Assembly (NCBI GenBank): GCA_928212115.1
Contig: CAKMRJ010005634.1
Location: 180,881,255-180,945,254 of the forward strand
Origin: Lactuca virosa
Taxonomy: Eukaryota > Streptophyta > Magnoliopsida > Asterales > Asteraceae
DNA: 64,000 nucleotides
Reading direction: 5' to 3'
Numbering within the stretch: position 1 is the stretch's first letter; every line of letters starts with the position of its first letter. Positions 21,544 through 31,384 of the stretch are shown here, in pieces. The translations under genes were made by a program, and so were the position numbers. Under the pieces are notes generated by a model. It saw nothing but the letters and a program-made list of their open reading frames with translations, was not told the origin of the DNA and did no database searches.

Positions 21544-22197
21544 TTAATTCGGATTAAGAGCAAGGAAATCAACATCAGTAATGGTCTTGCTGGTTGGTTT
21601 ATTCCGGAAGATGTGATACCGGAATAGAATGCAGTTGAGTTCAAACTTTGGCAGTATCTTCCTTCCGAATTTGGAGATCTTAGTGATCCTTTTCCGAGAC
21701 CACACTTCTTTGAGAGGAAGTGTGTTCTTGTCAATAAAGGTCTTGAGTCTTTCGCGCTCAGTCCGGATGATCATTTGAGGATCATCCTCCGGATGGAGAG
21801 GAGCAAATTTTGTGTAGAACTTGCTGAAGGGAGAAAGAGGAAGGTCAAGTTGCTCCAAATCATTGTTGGGAATGTCATAGTACATGAAGGGTACTATATC
21901 GACATCCTTTAGAATTCCTTCTCTGCAGAGTTGAGAGATCCCTAGCATCGGATGTGGATTCTCATCCTTCAAAGATTGAATTCGGATGCTTTCTTCAAGA
22001 GCTTGAAGAATCTCTTCATGACACCAACCTGATTTTGGCTTTGGTGGAGGTCTGGAGTAGTGAGCTTGATGGCTTTCAGAGATGGGCTTCTTACCCTTGT
22101 CTTGTTTCTTCTGAAGAGTGGAGAGGATGTGTTGCATATATTTCATCGATTGTGAACTTTGGAGGAGAGGAAGGCAGAGGCTCTTCCGGGATGTCAT
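21544..22197 (-). CDS. Post-pol ORF piece of C, Pro/Lys then globular part
   Basis: 217 codons. The N-terminal third may partly be out of frame with the ancestral protein. From about residue 65 it reads as a folded segment: ALEESIRIQSLKDENPHPML, VPFMYYDIPNNDLEQLDLPL, then a basic EVWSRKRITKISKFGRKI stretch. I see no catalytic motif and recognise no family. Confidence 0.5.
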   Translation of the reverse strand: MTSRKSLCLPLLQSSQSMKYMQHILSTLQKKQDKGKKPISESHQAHYSRPPPKPKSGWCHEEILQALEESIRIQSLKDENPHPMLGISQLCREGILKDVDIVPFMYYDIPNNDLEQLDLPLSPFSKFYTKFAPLHPEDDPQMIIRTERERLKTFIDKNTLPLKEVWSRKRITKISKFGRKILPKFELNCILFRYHIFRNKPTSKTITDVDFLALNPN

Positions 22198-22219
22198 CTG
22201 GCTTCCGGAGAGGAGAGCC

Positions 22220-22459
22220 TTAATCGATTGGAGTGATATTTGGAGCCGAAATACGAGGCATCATCGAGGTAGTGGCTCGGAAGGCATCAGTAGTCAATTT
22301 TCTTTGCACCTTAGCCATTTCGATGCTTTTGTTTAGAACTTTAGCCACAGTGGATGGCCATGATACTGTTGACCATATTCGTTGTTCTTCCTCCGTAAGG
22401 ACCTTGGCAGGGAACTTCCTCAGAGCTTGCAGTCCTAACACTCCATTTTTTACAAACAC
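22220..22459 (-). CDS. Post-pol ORF piece of C, small globular part
   Basis: 79 codons with LGLQALRKFPAKVLTEEEQR and KVLNKSIEMAKVQRKL, possibly helical. It follows the piece at 22568-22807 after an acidic linker (ENSDDN, VDDNDDNEDKY) in the same direction. No recognised domain. Confidence 0.4.
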   Translation of the reverse strand: MFVKNGVLGLQALRKFPAKVLTEEEQRIWSTVSWPSTVAKVLNKSIEMAKVQRKLTTDAFRATTSMMPRISAPNITPID

Positions 22460-22567
22460 ATATTTATCCTCATTGTCATCATTATCATCAACACCTAGGA
22501 TACCTGAAAGAACTTGGATATTGTCATCAGAATTTTCATTTTCATCTCAGAGCTGATATTCCGAGGC

Positions 22568-22807
22568 CTATTTCCATGGTTGACTTGGACCTTCTCCCCC
22601 TCTTGCAACGGTGGGCCTGACAACCGGTGCAAGGACAAGGGACTCCTTCAAATCATAAAATTTCTCAAACACCTTCTGAAAGTTGGTGTTGAGTTGAAGA
22701 GTCACGGTATCATAGGCTTCAGTGGTGGGGGCTTGGGCTTTGAGATGATTAAACAGATCCTGAAGAATAGACAACATTTCATCGAATTTGTTGTTTGGAA
22801 CATCCAC
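22568..22807 (-). CDS. Post-pol ORF piece of C, helical segment
   Basis: 79 codons reading FDEMLSILQDLFNHLKAQAP and NFQKVFEKFYDLKESL: amphipathic helices that extend the coiled-coil region of the preceding piece. It ends with a stop after a GGEGPSQPWK tail. Confidence 0.4.
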   Translation of the reverse strand: MDVPNNKFDEMLSILQDLFNHLKAQAPTTEAYDTVTLQLNTNFQKVFEKFYDLKESLVLAPVVRPTVARGGEGPSQPWK

Positions 22808-22903
22808 AATGTTCCAACAGGCTCTGAGAAGCTTAAGGAGAAATTGCTACATGATGAGGTTGATTTCATCTTTCTTCCGAATCTCTTTCTCTAGTCGCTG
22901 AAT

Positions 22904-23770
22904 TTACTTCTCATGACGAACATGAGTTTTCTTGATGAGGTCATTTGTGGCAGCAACCAGGTCATCATGGACCTTCAACATCTGGGTGATTCTATCCAAG
23001 TAATGATCAACATAATCATCATACTTGTGTTCAACCTCTTCTATGGTGTGTTTGAGCCGGAGAGAGATAAGTTGATCAAGTTGGGCTTCACGTTCAGTAA
23101 TGGTTGGTCTAGACGTGTTGATTGCGGACAAGAATTTCAGGATTGCATCCAGTTTGGAATCCAATTCGGAAACCTTGACGTCAAGTCTGGTGTTGAGTCC
23201 GGCCACTGAAGCTTCTATTATGTTCACCTTCTTCATGGTCTCTGAAACAAAGTCTCGGGTTTTATGGAGGGCAAATGGATTAACATGGTCTCCTGCGGAA
23301 GATCCGGTGTCCGAAGTGGAATTCCGAAAATTGTTTTTGTCAGCTTTTGGATTAGGTTGTTGTTGAGGAGAGTCAGAAGGAGTGGGAACAATGTTGATGT
23401 TCTTGGGGGTGGACTCAGATTCACCTTCAAGAGTGTATTGGACATGATCCTCTAGATTTATTAGTTCATTAGCAGGTTCCGAAAAGGAGGAGGATAGTCC
23501 GAAATCCAAATTTGTTTTGGATAAGGAAGGCTTCAAAGGAAATGGAAATGTGGAAAACATCTTGGGAGCAGGGATTGAGGCTCCTTCTTCATCAAACATC
23601 ACTTCATCAGAGTGTTCTTCATTGGGATCAGAATGCATTGAATCATGAAGTGGATTTGTGGGAGTTTCTCCGGAAGCAAATTCCAAGTCAGTTGCTTCAT
23701 CAGTAGGGACGACAAAGGTCATGTTGCTTTGGATTTCCCTATTCCTCATGGAGATGAGGGTTGCTTCCAC
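22904..23770 (-). CDS. Post-pol ORF piece of C with acidic region and coiled coil
   Basis: 288 codons, the longest open piece of the extra region. Residues 20-60 are acidic (DEATDLEF, EEHSDEVMFDEEGA), and residues 95-165 are Ser/Pro/Asn-rich and probably disordered. From about residue 175 a heptad pattern appears (VNIIEASVAGLNTRLDVKV, SELDSKLDAILKFLSAI) and continues through QLDQLISLRLKHTIEEVE to LVAATNDLIKK, predicting one or two long coiled coils. No transmembrane stretch is visible. A scaffold or multimerising role is a guess from composition only. Confidence 0.55.
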   Translation of the reverse strand: MEATLISMRNREIQSNMTFVVPTDEATDLEFASGETPTNPLHDSMHSDPNEEHSDEVMFDEEGASIPAPKMFSTFPFPLKPSLSKTNLDFGLSSSFSEPANELINLEDHVQYTLEGESESTPKNINIVPTPSDSPQQQPNPKADKNNFRNSTSDTGSSAGDHVNPFALHKTRDFVSETMKKVNIIEASVAGLNTRLDVKVSELDSKLDAILKFLSAINTSRPTITEREAQLDQLISLRLKHTIEEVEHKYDDYVDHYLDRITQMLKVHDDLVAATNDLIKKTHVRHEK

Positions 23771-23943
23771 CTGGGACCTTGTGAGTTCCGGATGTCTAAA
23801 TTGAGCCTTGTCAACAAAGTCTTCCCAAAGTGGGTCGTTAACACATGGTCGTCCTGTGCTCCTTCAGGGTATCAGACCAGTTGAGGCATCAGAAGCAGGA
23901 GGGACATCTCCCGCTTCAGAATGCTTGGGGTCCGGAACAGGAG

Positions 23944-24540
23944 TTACGGGCCGTGCTTGTGTAAAAGAATGGGGGATAGCAAAAGAGACACGTGGGTTTG
24001 TTCCAGCGGGTGCAAGGAACTTTTTTCAACATCGGCATCACCTTTTTGGGAAGGTGAGGGTGGATTATGAGTAGACTCGCTGTGAGTGTGTGCTTGTGTT
24101 TTTGAAACATCGAGGGGTACCTCAGATGAGTGGTCATGAGGGGTAGACGGATGGCCAGAGTCATCCTGAATGTCCTTGACTCCTTCTTGTTGAGAGGAGG
24201 AGATGACTTTGGATCTCTTTTTGCCCTTTGGTTTTGTGGGAGAACTCTTCATTTTGGCGGACTTCTTTTTCTTTCCTCCGGAAGGCATTACTTTGCCCTC
24301 GTCCGAAATGGGATCAATAGAGACATGGGTAGATTGTGTAGGGCTATACACAACCGAAGTCTCTAAATGTTGTTTCAAGTAAAGGGAATGGGATGAAATA
24401 AGGGCTAACATATGTTCTGGTAAACTTCTAACAGGTCCAAAAGACCTTTGGTCTGTAAGGCAATAGGTCTTGATAGTTTTAAAAGAGAGAAATACCTCTT
24501 TCGGAATGACATTGACATGAATGGGTTCTTGGCGTTCCAT
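23944..24540 (-). CDS. Post-pol ORF piece of C with Lys-rich patch
   Basis: 198 codons. The N-terminal 60 residues continue the folded part of the upstream piece after a frameshift near 24540. A basic run (GGKKKKSAKMK...KGKKRSK, residues about 88-112) could be a nuclear localisation or nucleic-acid-binding patch. The rest is Ser/His/Pro-rich and probably disordered. Confidence 0.5.
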   Translation of the reverse strand: MERQEPIHVNVIPKEVFLSFKTIKTYCLTDQRSFGPVRSLPEHMLALISSHSLYLKQHLETSVVYSPTQSTHVSIDPISDEGKVMPSGGKKKKSAKMKSSPTKPKGKKRSKVISSSQQEGVKDIQDDSGHPSTPHDHSSEVPLDVSKTQAHTHSESTHNPPSPSQKGDADVEKSSLHPLEQTHVSLLLSPILLHKHGP

Positions 24541-25172
24541 GTATAGCTGTTGAATAGTAAGAGCCCAAAAGCGGGGACTAGAGATCTCTTGTGGCTTACG
24601 GTTGATGGAAAACTTCCAAAAGTCTTGCCATAGAACTTCGGAAAATCAATGACATTGGTTTTTCCGGAGTAGATTCCATAGACTACGTGCAACCAATCTA
24701 TGCTCAATGAGTCTATACCGCCATGCTTGCCCGATAAACCTCGAATGATGAAGTGCATCAAGACAGTCCATAACCCGGACATAGTTGATTTCTTGAAGTT
24801 CTTGGCTTTGTGCTCTTTTTTATACCCAATGTGATTCAGAAACGATTGAAATTCTTCAGTCGTGGGTTCCTCAACAGTGAACTTTGGTGCGTTTTCTGCA
24901 ACCCCAATTGCTTTCAAGAACATCGATTTGTGAATGGGCACAATTCGATCACCAGTGATGCGTGTTTCCAGCACTTTGTTTTCAACCTTGATACGATCGA
25001 AGGCTAAATGCAGTAGAGAAAGAGGAATGGGAGGGTCTGGAACCTTTGGGAGAGGTAATGAAGTTGGGGGATGAGCAATGAACTCAACCATCACTCGAAT
25101 CGATTCATCGTAGTCATTGGGATCGAGAGAGAACAGTTGGGTCGTTTCCCTGAGAAACGGTTCAGTGCACAT
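24405..25172 (-). CDS. Post-pol ORF piece of C, N-terminal globular part
   Basis: 255 codons. Met at 25172 is the first in frame; a basic KKKSSKGSSST stretch reads into it, so the ancestral protein may begin further upstream. Residues 5-230 look folded: DPNDYDESIRVMVEFIAHPP, RITGDRIVPIHKSMFLKAIG, TTEEFQSFLNHIGYKKEHKA, SGLWTVLMHFIIRGLSGKHG, IDWLHVVYGIYSGK. The last part runs into a wrong frame after about residue 212, where the piece at 24540 takes over. I recall similar segments from plant retroelement-derived hypothetical proteins but cannot name a domain with certainty. Confidence 0.5.
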   Translation of the reverse strand: MCTEPFLRETTQLFSLDPNDYDESIRVMVEFIAHPPTSLPLPKVPDPPIPLSLLHLAFDRIKVENKVLETRITGDRIVPIHKSMFLKAIGVAENAPKFTVEEPTTEEFQSFLNHIGYKKEHKAKNFKKSTMSGLWTVLMHFIIRGLSGKHGGIDSLSIDWLHVVYGIYSGKTNVIDFPKFYGKTFGSFPSTVSHKRSLVPAFGLLLFNSYTWNAKNPFMSMSFRKRYFSLLKLSRPIALQTKGLLDLLEVYQNIC

Positions 25173-26265
25173 TGTTGATGATGAACCCTTGGAGGACTTC
25201 TTCTTCGTGATGATTTCGAGGTCTGGGTAGCAGTTTGGGATTTCTTAGTTGGAGAGAAGACGTCATTGATGAAAGTGGGATGATAGCTTGAAGAATACAA
25301 GAACACTGAAAGAGATGTGAGGTTTTAGAGGGATTTGTGCACGTGAAGAGGAAAATGAGGGTTTAAAGAGGCTTATATAGGTGAGGGAAATGGGTCGGGT
25401 TCAGAAATGTAATTATGAGGTCCAGAATTGGAAACGGGTCACATTTAATGTTTTGCTATTTTTGGGGCGATTTCACCTGTAAAGACGAAAGTTCTTATTG
25501 GCTCAAGGCAAAAATAAGGAACCGTCATTTGAGTAATGGGATGTTTGCTTTTCGAAGACGTACAAACTTGGTGTGGATTTCGAGGATACAGGATAGGTAT
25601 CGAAAAAAGTAACCGTTGGAAAACGTTTCACCTTATAAACCTTTGGACTTCACAGCGTTTGATTCTTAAACAATGGTATTTCGGAAGTTTTGAAAGAGAT
25701 TTTGATAAAATGAGAACTACAGGATGAAAGTTTGTGTGTTGTTCTGTAATGAAGCATAAAATCTTAAAATGGTCCGGAGTTATTTCGAAAATTCCGGAGA
25801 AAAAAGTTTTAAAAGGATTTCGGAGCAAAAAGTTGAAAGGATTCTGGAGAGAAAAATCTGAGTTGATTCCGGAATGAGGGTTGAGAAAGATGTCTGGAAT
25901 GGTAATTTGAAAAACATTTTCAAAGCAAAGAGTTTGAAATTCCGAAAAGATTATTTAGATGTTCCGGAGTGTATTTGAAAGAGTTTCCGGAGCAAGATTT
26001 GAAAAACTTTCGAAGTTTAGAATACAATACCTTTCCGGATTTGAATTCCGGGATGACCTTATGAAATAAGTTCCGAGGTAAAAATTTGACCAATGTGACT
26101 ATGTGGATTATGGACTTCATATGATAAGATGAATTGTACAACTTAAACTCAAGTGGTGGTTAGAAATAAAGCCAAGTAAAATGATCCTATGTATTCTGAG
26201 AGACAATAGTTCCGAGATGAAAAATAATTCTGAATTCAGAACCAATTTTATTTCTAATGTTTCCA
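25173..26265 (-). other. Spacer between pol and extra ORF of element C
   Basis: About 1.1 kb without an obvious coding frame. The part 25750-26060 is built of irregular, diverged units around TTCCGGAG followed by A-rich runs. It may hold a promoter or splice acceptor for the downstream ORF, but I see no clear signal. Confidence 0.45.
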
Positions 26266-27684
26266 TCAGAGAGTGAAAGTCTCTTGAAAGAACTGAGGAT
26301 CAGGCATCATCACACCCATCTTGTTCAGAAAACCATTGAATTTGGTTCTGTCTAATGCCTTAGTAAAGACATCAGCAATTTCATTGTCAGATGGAACAAA
26401 AATAAGTTCAATGTTGCCATTTAAGACATGATCTTTAATGAAATGGTATCGTATGTTAATGTGCTTTGTCATTGAGTGTTGAATTGGATTGTGAGAAATC
26501 GCAATGGAACTTTGATAATCACAATAGATCGGAATGCGTTGAAAACGGTAACCATAATCCAAGAGTTGAGACTTCATCCAGAGAGCTTGAGAGGTACGAC
26601 TGACAGCAACAATGTATTCTGCTTCGGCTGTAGAGAGTGCAATGCAGTTCTGCTTCTTGGATGACCAACTAAACAACTTACCACCTAAAAATTGACATCC
26701 ATCAGAAGTGCTTTTTCTATCCAATTGAAGACCACCATAGTTTGAATCTGAATATGCTTGAAGTAGGAAACTCTCATTTGATGGGTACCAGATTCCGAGA
26801 TTTTTTGTACCTTTAAGGTATCGGAGTATTTGCTTAACAGCGAAAAGATGAGACATCTTTGGGTTGATTTGAATTCTGGCACACAAACATGTTGAAAACA
26901 TGATGTACTGACGACTTGCTGTGAGATAGAGTAAGGATCCAATCATTCCTCTGTACTTCTTCTCATCAACTGCTACACCTGAAGGGTCCGAAAAGATCTT
27001 GTGTCTGAAACCCATTGGTACCTTGGCTAAGGCATAGGTGTCCTTTGAGTACTTCTTGAGGAGTTCTGAAATATACTTCTCTTGGTGAATCAAAATTCCT
27101 ATGTTAGTTTGTTTGACTTGGAGGCCAAGAAAGAAGCTTAATTCCCGATTCATACTCATTTGAAATCTACTGACAATTAACTTAGCAAAGTCAACAACCA
27201 TTGAAGAATCGGTGGATCGGAAAATGATGTCGTCAACATAAATTTGGACCAACATGAGATGCTTTCCATTTGACCTACGGAACAGAGTAGGATCTAGAAT
27301 TCCTCTTCGAAAGCTTGAAAGATTGAGAAAGTCAGTGAGAGTCTCATACCATGCGTGAGGAGATTGCTTATGGCCATAGCGAGCTTTCCGGAGTTTGTAG
27401 AAGTAGTTCGGATATGATAGATTAACAAAAACGGGAGGCTGTTGAAGATATACTTCAGTAACAACTTCACCATTTAGAAAAGCACTTTTGACATCCATTT
27501 GGTAAACCTTGAAGCCTTTATGAGAAGCATAAGCAAGAAAGATTCTGATAGCTTCAAGAAGTGCAACATGAGCAAAGGTCTCATCATAGTCCAGGCCTTC
27601 AATCTGTGTAAATCCTTTAGCCACCAATCTTGCTTTGTTTCGAATGATAACTCCTGAATCATCTAATTTTTCTGAAACACCCAT
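26266..27684 (-). CDS. pol: Element C reverse transcriptase-RNase H (472 codons)
   Basis: Open frame from mid-RT to the end of pol. RT motifs are KARLVAKGFTQIEGLDYDETF (residues 18-37, where AHVALLEA stands for the usual APVARLEA), YQMDVKSAFLNGEV and the catalytic YVDD at residues 149-152. RNase H shows YSDSNYGG (Asp 313), STAEAEY (near 351-357), IYCDYQSSI (Asp 389) and the closing HINIRYHF and DVFTKAL motifs. All catalytic residues I can check are present. The upstream RT start (VGTRWVFQ) is one frame away, so a frameshift near 27665-27685 separates this ORF from the rest; its Met is not a natural start. Confidence 0.88.
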   Translation of the reverse strand: MGVSEKLDDSGVIIRNKARLVAKGFTQIEGLDYDETFAHVALLEAIRIFLAYASHKGFKVYQMDVKSAFLNGEVVTEVYLQQPPVFVNLSYPNYFYKLRKARYGHKQSPHAWYETLTDFLNLSSFRRGILDPTLFRRSNGKHLMLVQIYVDDIIFRSTDSSMVVDFAKLIVSRFQMSMNRELSFFLGLQVKQTNIGILIHQEKYISELLKKYSKDTYALAKVPMGFRHKIFSDPSGVAVDEKKYRGMIGSLLYLTASRQYIMFSTCLCARIQINPKMSHLFAVKQILRYLKGTKNLGIWYPSNESFLLQAYSDSNYGGLQLDRKSTSDGCQFLGGKLFSWSSKKQNCIALSTAEAEYIVAVSRTSQALWMKSQLLDYGYRFQRIPIYCDYQSSIAISHNPIQHSMTKHINIRYHFIKDHVLNGNIELIFVPSDNEIADVFTKALDRTKFNGFLNKMGVMMPDPQFFQETFTL

Positions 27685-28303
27685 CTAGTACCAACAATGG
27701 GATGATTCTGAGGGGGAGGGACGAGAGACCAAACTTCATTTCTATCAAATTCTGCCATTTCTTCTTGCATTGTTGTAATCCAATCAGCATGTTCAAGTTC
27801 TTCTTTTATGGATTTGGGTTCAACCATTTAGATAAATGCCGAGAAGTGACATTTATTTTGAACACTTGTGGCAGAGCGGGTTTGTATACCAGCGTTTGGG
27901 TTTCCAGTAACTTGGTTTGGAGGATGATCCTTGGTCCAAACATGTAACCTTGGAAGTTCTTATGCAGCAGATGATCCAATATCAACAATGGGGTTGTGTT
28001 GCTTCCCCTGAATAGTTTGAACGTGTGGATGACGCTCCCCCTGAACTTCTGAACCGGATAGGTTGACATCATATTCAGGTGGGAATTCAAAGAAAATTGC
28101 AGCATCATCATCGATGTTGATAGGATTGGAATCGAATTCAGCAGCCGCATCTTGAAATCCATTCACATTTGATTCGAGGGAAGAGTGACCATTCTCCCCC
28201 TCGCCCTTCGAAAGTTGAAACGATTCTGAATCAAATGGAGGAAGACTAGGAGTTGGACCGGAGACGTTTTGGGAGACCGGAGCTTCGAACATGGTTGGTC
28301 TTA
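27685..28303 (-). pseudogene. pol: Integrase-RT linker of element C
   Basis: Minus-strand frames carry a Ser/Pro-rich integrase tail (open at 28328-27960) and then the RT entry MVEPKSIKEEL, WITTMQEEMAEFDRNEVWSL and HPIVGTRWVF. Stops and frame changes near 27960 and 27830 break it. Confidence 0.65.
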
Positions 28304-29560
28304 TTAGAGATTCTGAATCAAGAGCCATTTTTGAGGGTCCGAAAAGGGTCTCAAAATCAACTTCCGACCGAAATTGTCATCAAAGGTAACATCAAAGGTA
28401 ACATTAAAACTTTCTTCCAGAACACGATTTCTCTGATTAAAAACTCGATAAGCCTTTGATTTGGCAGAGTATCCAAGGAAGATGGCTTCATCAGCTTTAG
28501 GATGGAACTTGGTAAGATGATCATGGTTGTTCTTGATGAAGCATCTGCATCCGAAAACTTGAAGAAACGAGATAGTTGGCTTCCGATCGTTCATGGCTTC
28601 ATACGGTGTTTTGTTGAGGCGTCGATTGACGATACTTCTATTCTGAGTAAAGCATGTTGTAGAAACAACTTTAGCCCAAAGATAGAGTGGAAGATTTGCA
28701 AAGTTGAGTATGTATCTAGCAACTTCAACAAGTGTTCTGTTTTGTCGTTCAATTACACCATTTTATTGAGGAGCGTATGGAGCAGAAAAATTGTCGTTGA
28801 TGCCCTTCTCGGTAAGGAAGTTTTCAATGGTAGACTTGGTGAATTCCGAACCATTGTCACTACGGATTCTCCTTACAGGGAGTTTCATAAGAACTTCAAT
28901 TCCTTTGATAAAGTTGATGAGCTCGGAGGTTGTTTCTGATTTCAGCCTTAGGAAGAAGACCCAAGTGAACCTTGTAAAGTCATCAACAATCACAAGAATG
29001 TACATTTATGATGTAAACTCTCTACCGTTGATGGTCCACACAGATCAATGTGAAGAAGTTCTAATGGTTCTGAGATTGATTTTTCAATGATGACGGGCTG
29101 ACCCTTCTTTAACTGCTTTCCACACTCACATGCAACACATAAATGATCATTTTTGAACTTGAGGAGTGACAAACCTCTAACCATTTCACCCGAAACAAGA
29201 TCATTCATTTATCTAAAGTTCAAGTGAGCAAGCCTCATATTCCATAACCAACTGATATCAAGAACAACTTTTGAGAGTAAGCAGAGTTAGGGCTTGCCAA
29301 TGATCATGTTGATATCAAGAGGATACATGTTCTTGTTACGATTTGACTTGATCATGCATTTCTTTTGATCTTCGGACATGACGTAGCTATGTTTCTTGCA
29401 GAATTCAACTCGACGATTTGCATCAGTGAGTTGAGCCACACATATCAAATTGGGCTTCAAGTCAGCTACATATTCCACGTTTGAAATGGAGAAGTTGCCA
29501 TTGGTAAGCATGCCATAAACTCAGATCTGGGAATGGGAGTTGTTGCCATACGTCACATAG
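28304..29560 (-). pseudogene. pol: Element C pre-integrase and integrase region
   Basis: Reads in pieces: 29511-29287 (pre-integrase, ADLKPNLICVAQLTD), 29208-28990, 29005-28763 and 28594-28304. CVACECGKQLKKGQP is the CC part of the zinc finger. LLHIDLCGPS, RIRSDNGSEF and NGVIERQNRTLVE hold all three catalytic acidic residues (D, D, E), in contrast to element A. FLQVFGCRCFIKN and FLGYSAKSKAYRVFN mark the C-terminal part. Stop codons interrupt it, for example PQ-stop-NG near 28760 where Trp is usual. Confidence 0.8.
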
Positions 29561-29681
29561 CCAACATTTGGTGCAAGTTTGAGATCTCGCAGAAAGTCCT
29601 TCTGCCCCGTCATGTGCATGGAGCAAGCACTATCAATATAGCATATTGTATCTTGCTCCGTAGCACAGATTGCTTACAAAG
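29561..29681 (-). pseudogene. pol: Element C protease active site region
   Basis: The minus strand reads CYIDSACSMHMTGQKDF near 29600-29645. DSA is the aspartic protease triad in the form used by SIRE-like copia elements, and HMTG follows as usual. Upstream and downstream frames are broken. Confidence 0.65.
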
Positions 29682-30032
29682 TTAGTGAGTGGTGGACTTT
29701 TTACGCTCCGAGTTAGGTTTTGGGACAAAGGCATGAGTCTTAGGCTTTGGTGGTGACTTCTGAGCAACAGTGGGTTTGGAAGGTTTGTTCCTAGATTCCT
29801 TAGGAAACAAACAGAAGGCCATGGTTCTTTCATCGATCCAGTAGTCATACTCAATGACATTAGATTTTGGAAAATCTTTCTTTGGACATTTAACTTCTGG
29901 AGTAGTGGGAACTACTTTGTCTACCGGAGTTGTTGTTTCATCAGTGTGTGTTTTGACTTTCCAAACAAGGTTTTGTTTTGAAGATTTTGAAGAATTTGTT
30001 TTCTTAACACTTTTTGTTTTGATTGATGGCAC
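29682..30032 (-). CDS. Element C Gag-protease linker piece
   Basis: 116 codons, Lys/Ser/Thr/Pro-rich with no folded appearance (VKTHTDETTTPVDKVVPTTP, SKPTVAQKSPPKPKTHAF). Such low-complexity linkers before the protease are common in SIRE-type polyproteins. The segment CPKKDFPKSNVIEYDYWIDE may be the only ordered part. Confidence 0.45.
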   Translation of the reverse strand: MPSIKTKSVKKTNSSKSSKQNLVWKVKTHTDETTTPVDKVVPTTPEVKCPKKDFPKSNVIEYDYWIDERTMAFCLFPKESRNKPSKPTVAQKSPPKPKTHAFVPKPNSERKKSTTH

Positions 30033-30061
30033 ATTTGATTTTGAAAGTTGAGGTTTAAAAA

Positions 30062-30835
30062 TTATGCCATCCGTTTTTGCAATGAAAACAGATGAAACAG
30101 TCCGAGGATAGAGGTGTTTCGGACAGACGTGGTGCTTACACTTGACTTTTTAGGAGTGGGATTGACCACTTTCTTTTGTTCTATAAGACAGGGAGGATTG
30201 GAATGCCTCTTGAATATTTTAGTGCATGTGAAGGAGTTTTGACCATGGGTTGATGAATGAGAATTCCGAGATACACTCTTTTTGGAGTTCTCAAGGAATC
30301 TTGAATTTTGTCTAGTCTTAACTTCCTTTTTGTGTGCATTTCGAGCTTTATCCTTAGGATCTACAATATCTTTGCTATTCAACATTGGCTTTCTTTTGGA
30401 ATGGGACGAAGATTTCGAAGTTTGTCCTACTGAGGGATTGTTGAACATAGGCTTAATGGGAACTCGATTTGTTTTGGAAATCACTTGAGGTTCAGAATCA
30501 CATGAGATTGATTCATCAACATCACTATCTAAGGATGCCCAGACACACTCTGAAGTTTCTGGTTGAGTTGATTCCGGAAAATATTCCTCAACAACACAGT
30601 TGTTAGGAGGGATGTGGTTCAGATTTTGAACAGAATTTTGAGTACTAGAGTTAGATTCAGATGTCCGATTCAGGTCCAGGTTTGTCAGAGGCGAGTATTT
30701 TGTGGGATCGGGACACTTGAAAACTATAGGCTTAAACTCAGGAATCAAAGATGCAAAATGGTCAGGAGTCTCATGAAGGGGTGACAAGGGAGAAACAGGT
30801 GTATCCGAATGTTTAATGTTCGGAACATCTCCCAT
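30062..30835 (-). CDS. Element C Gag-Pol linker ORF (257 codons)
   Basis: Open frame, Ser/Asn/Pro-rich, with an acidic part (residues 75-115: ECVWASLDSDVDESISCDSE) followed by a basic part (residues 140-195: SHSKRKPMLNSKDIV, KDKARNAHKKEVKTRQ). It lies between the coiled-coil segment and the protease. No enzymatic motif. The Met is probably internal to the polyprotein. Confidence 0.5.
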   Translation of the reverse strand: MGDVPNIKHSDTPVSPLSPLHETPDHFASLIPEFKPIVFKCPDPTKYSPLTNLDLNRTSESNSSTQNSVQNLNHIPPNNCVVEEYFPESTQPETSECVWASLDSDVDESISCDSEPQVISKTNRVPIKPMFNNPSVGQTSKSSSHSKRKPMLNSKDIVDPKDKARNAHKKEVKTRQNSRFLENSKKSVSRNSHSSTHGQNSFTCTKIFKRHSNPPCLIEQKKVVNPTPKKSSVSTTSVRNTSILGLFHLFSLQKRMA

Positions 30836-31337
30836 AAAAGTCAGATTTTTGTAACTCCTTCAGGGGACGAACAACTGGTTTCGGAAACTCACTTCCGAGA
30901 CTAGAAGCTTTTGACCAAGGATGACAAAACGTTTGAGTCATCCGTTCATTTGCTTCAAGAATGTCTATGGCATGGTGCATGTCATCAATCTTAACATTAA
31001 GACGTTTGTTATCAGAAATTAACACATTTCTTTAACAATAATTGATTTCACATTTGTCTTTAAGAATGATACATTCACCTTTTGACAATACAAGCTCATG
31101 TTCTAAAGACTCTATTTTTAACTTATTATCCTCGAAACGTAACCTAAGTCGACTCAATTCACTGTCCTTCTTCTCACTAGCTTCTATGGCTGACTCATAG
31201 GCTTTGTAAATGATGTTCATATCTGATTGGATTTGGGTTAGATATGGTTCACAAAGAGACAAATCAAAATTATTATTAGTAATCACAGATTTTACATGTT
31301 GTATGATGCTTCGGCCGGGTGTATCGTTGGTAGCCAT
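30813..31337 (-). pseudogene. Element C coiled-coil segment of the Gag-Pol linker
   Basis: Two open pieces (31337-31032 and 31025-30813). The first has a strong heptad pattern (EASEKKDSELSRLRLRFE, NKLKIESLEHELVLSKGE) and the second ISDNKRLNVKIDDMHHAIDI, separated by one stop. Coiled coils after the zinc knuckle are typical of the SIRE Gag region and probably mediate assembly. Confidence 0.55.
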
Positions 31338-31384
31338 ATAACAGTAGTTTGGTTTAGCATCTTCATCATCTCTTTCAGACCCAG

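Larger units (their letters stand above)
21072..25172 (-). pseudogene. Post-pol extra coding region of element C, broken into pieces
   Basis: Between RNase H and the 3' LTR about 4 kb of minus-strand DNA reads as one protein in changing frames. Open pieces are 25172-24405, 24540-23944, 23770-22904, 22807-22568, 22459-22220, 22197-21544 and 21492-21271; each continues the sense of the one before with frameshifts or single stops. SIRE-type elements are known for an additional ORF at this place, sometimes called env-like. Here I see no convincing signal peptide or membrane span. Features are a globular N-terminal part, a Lys-rich patch, an acidic Ser/Pro-rich middle, a coiled coil and a conserved-looking C-terminal part. 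The function is unknown. Confidence 0.65.

Noticed and set aside
22118..24366. Many plus-strand frames of 60-126 codons
   Set aside because: Shadows opposite the post-pol coding region of element C; composition is that of antisense translation.
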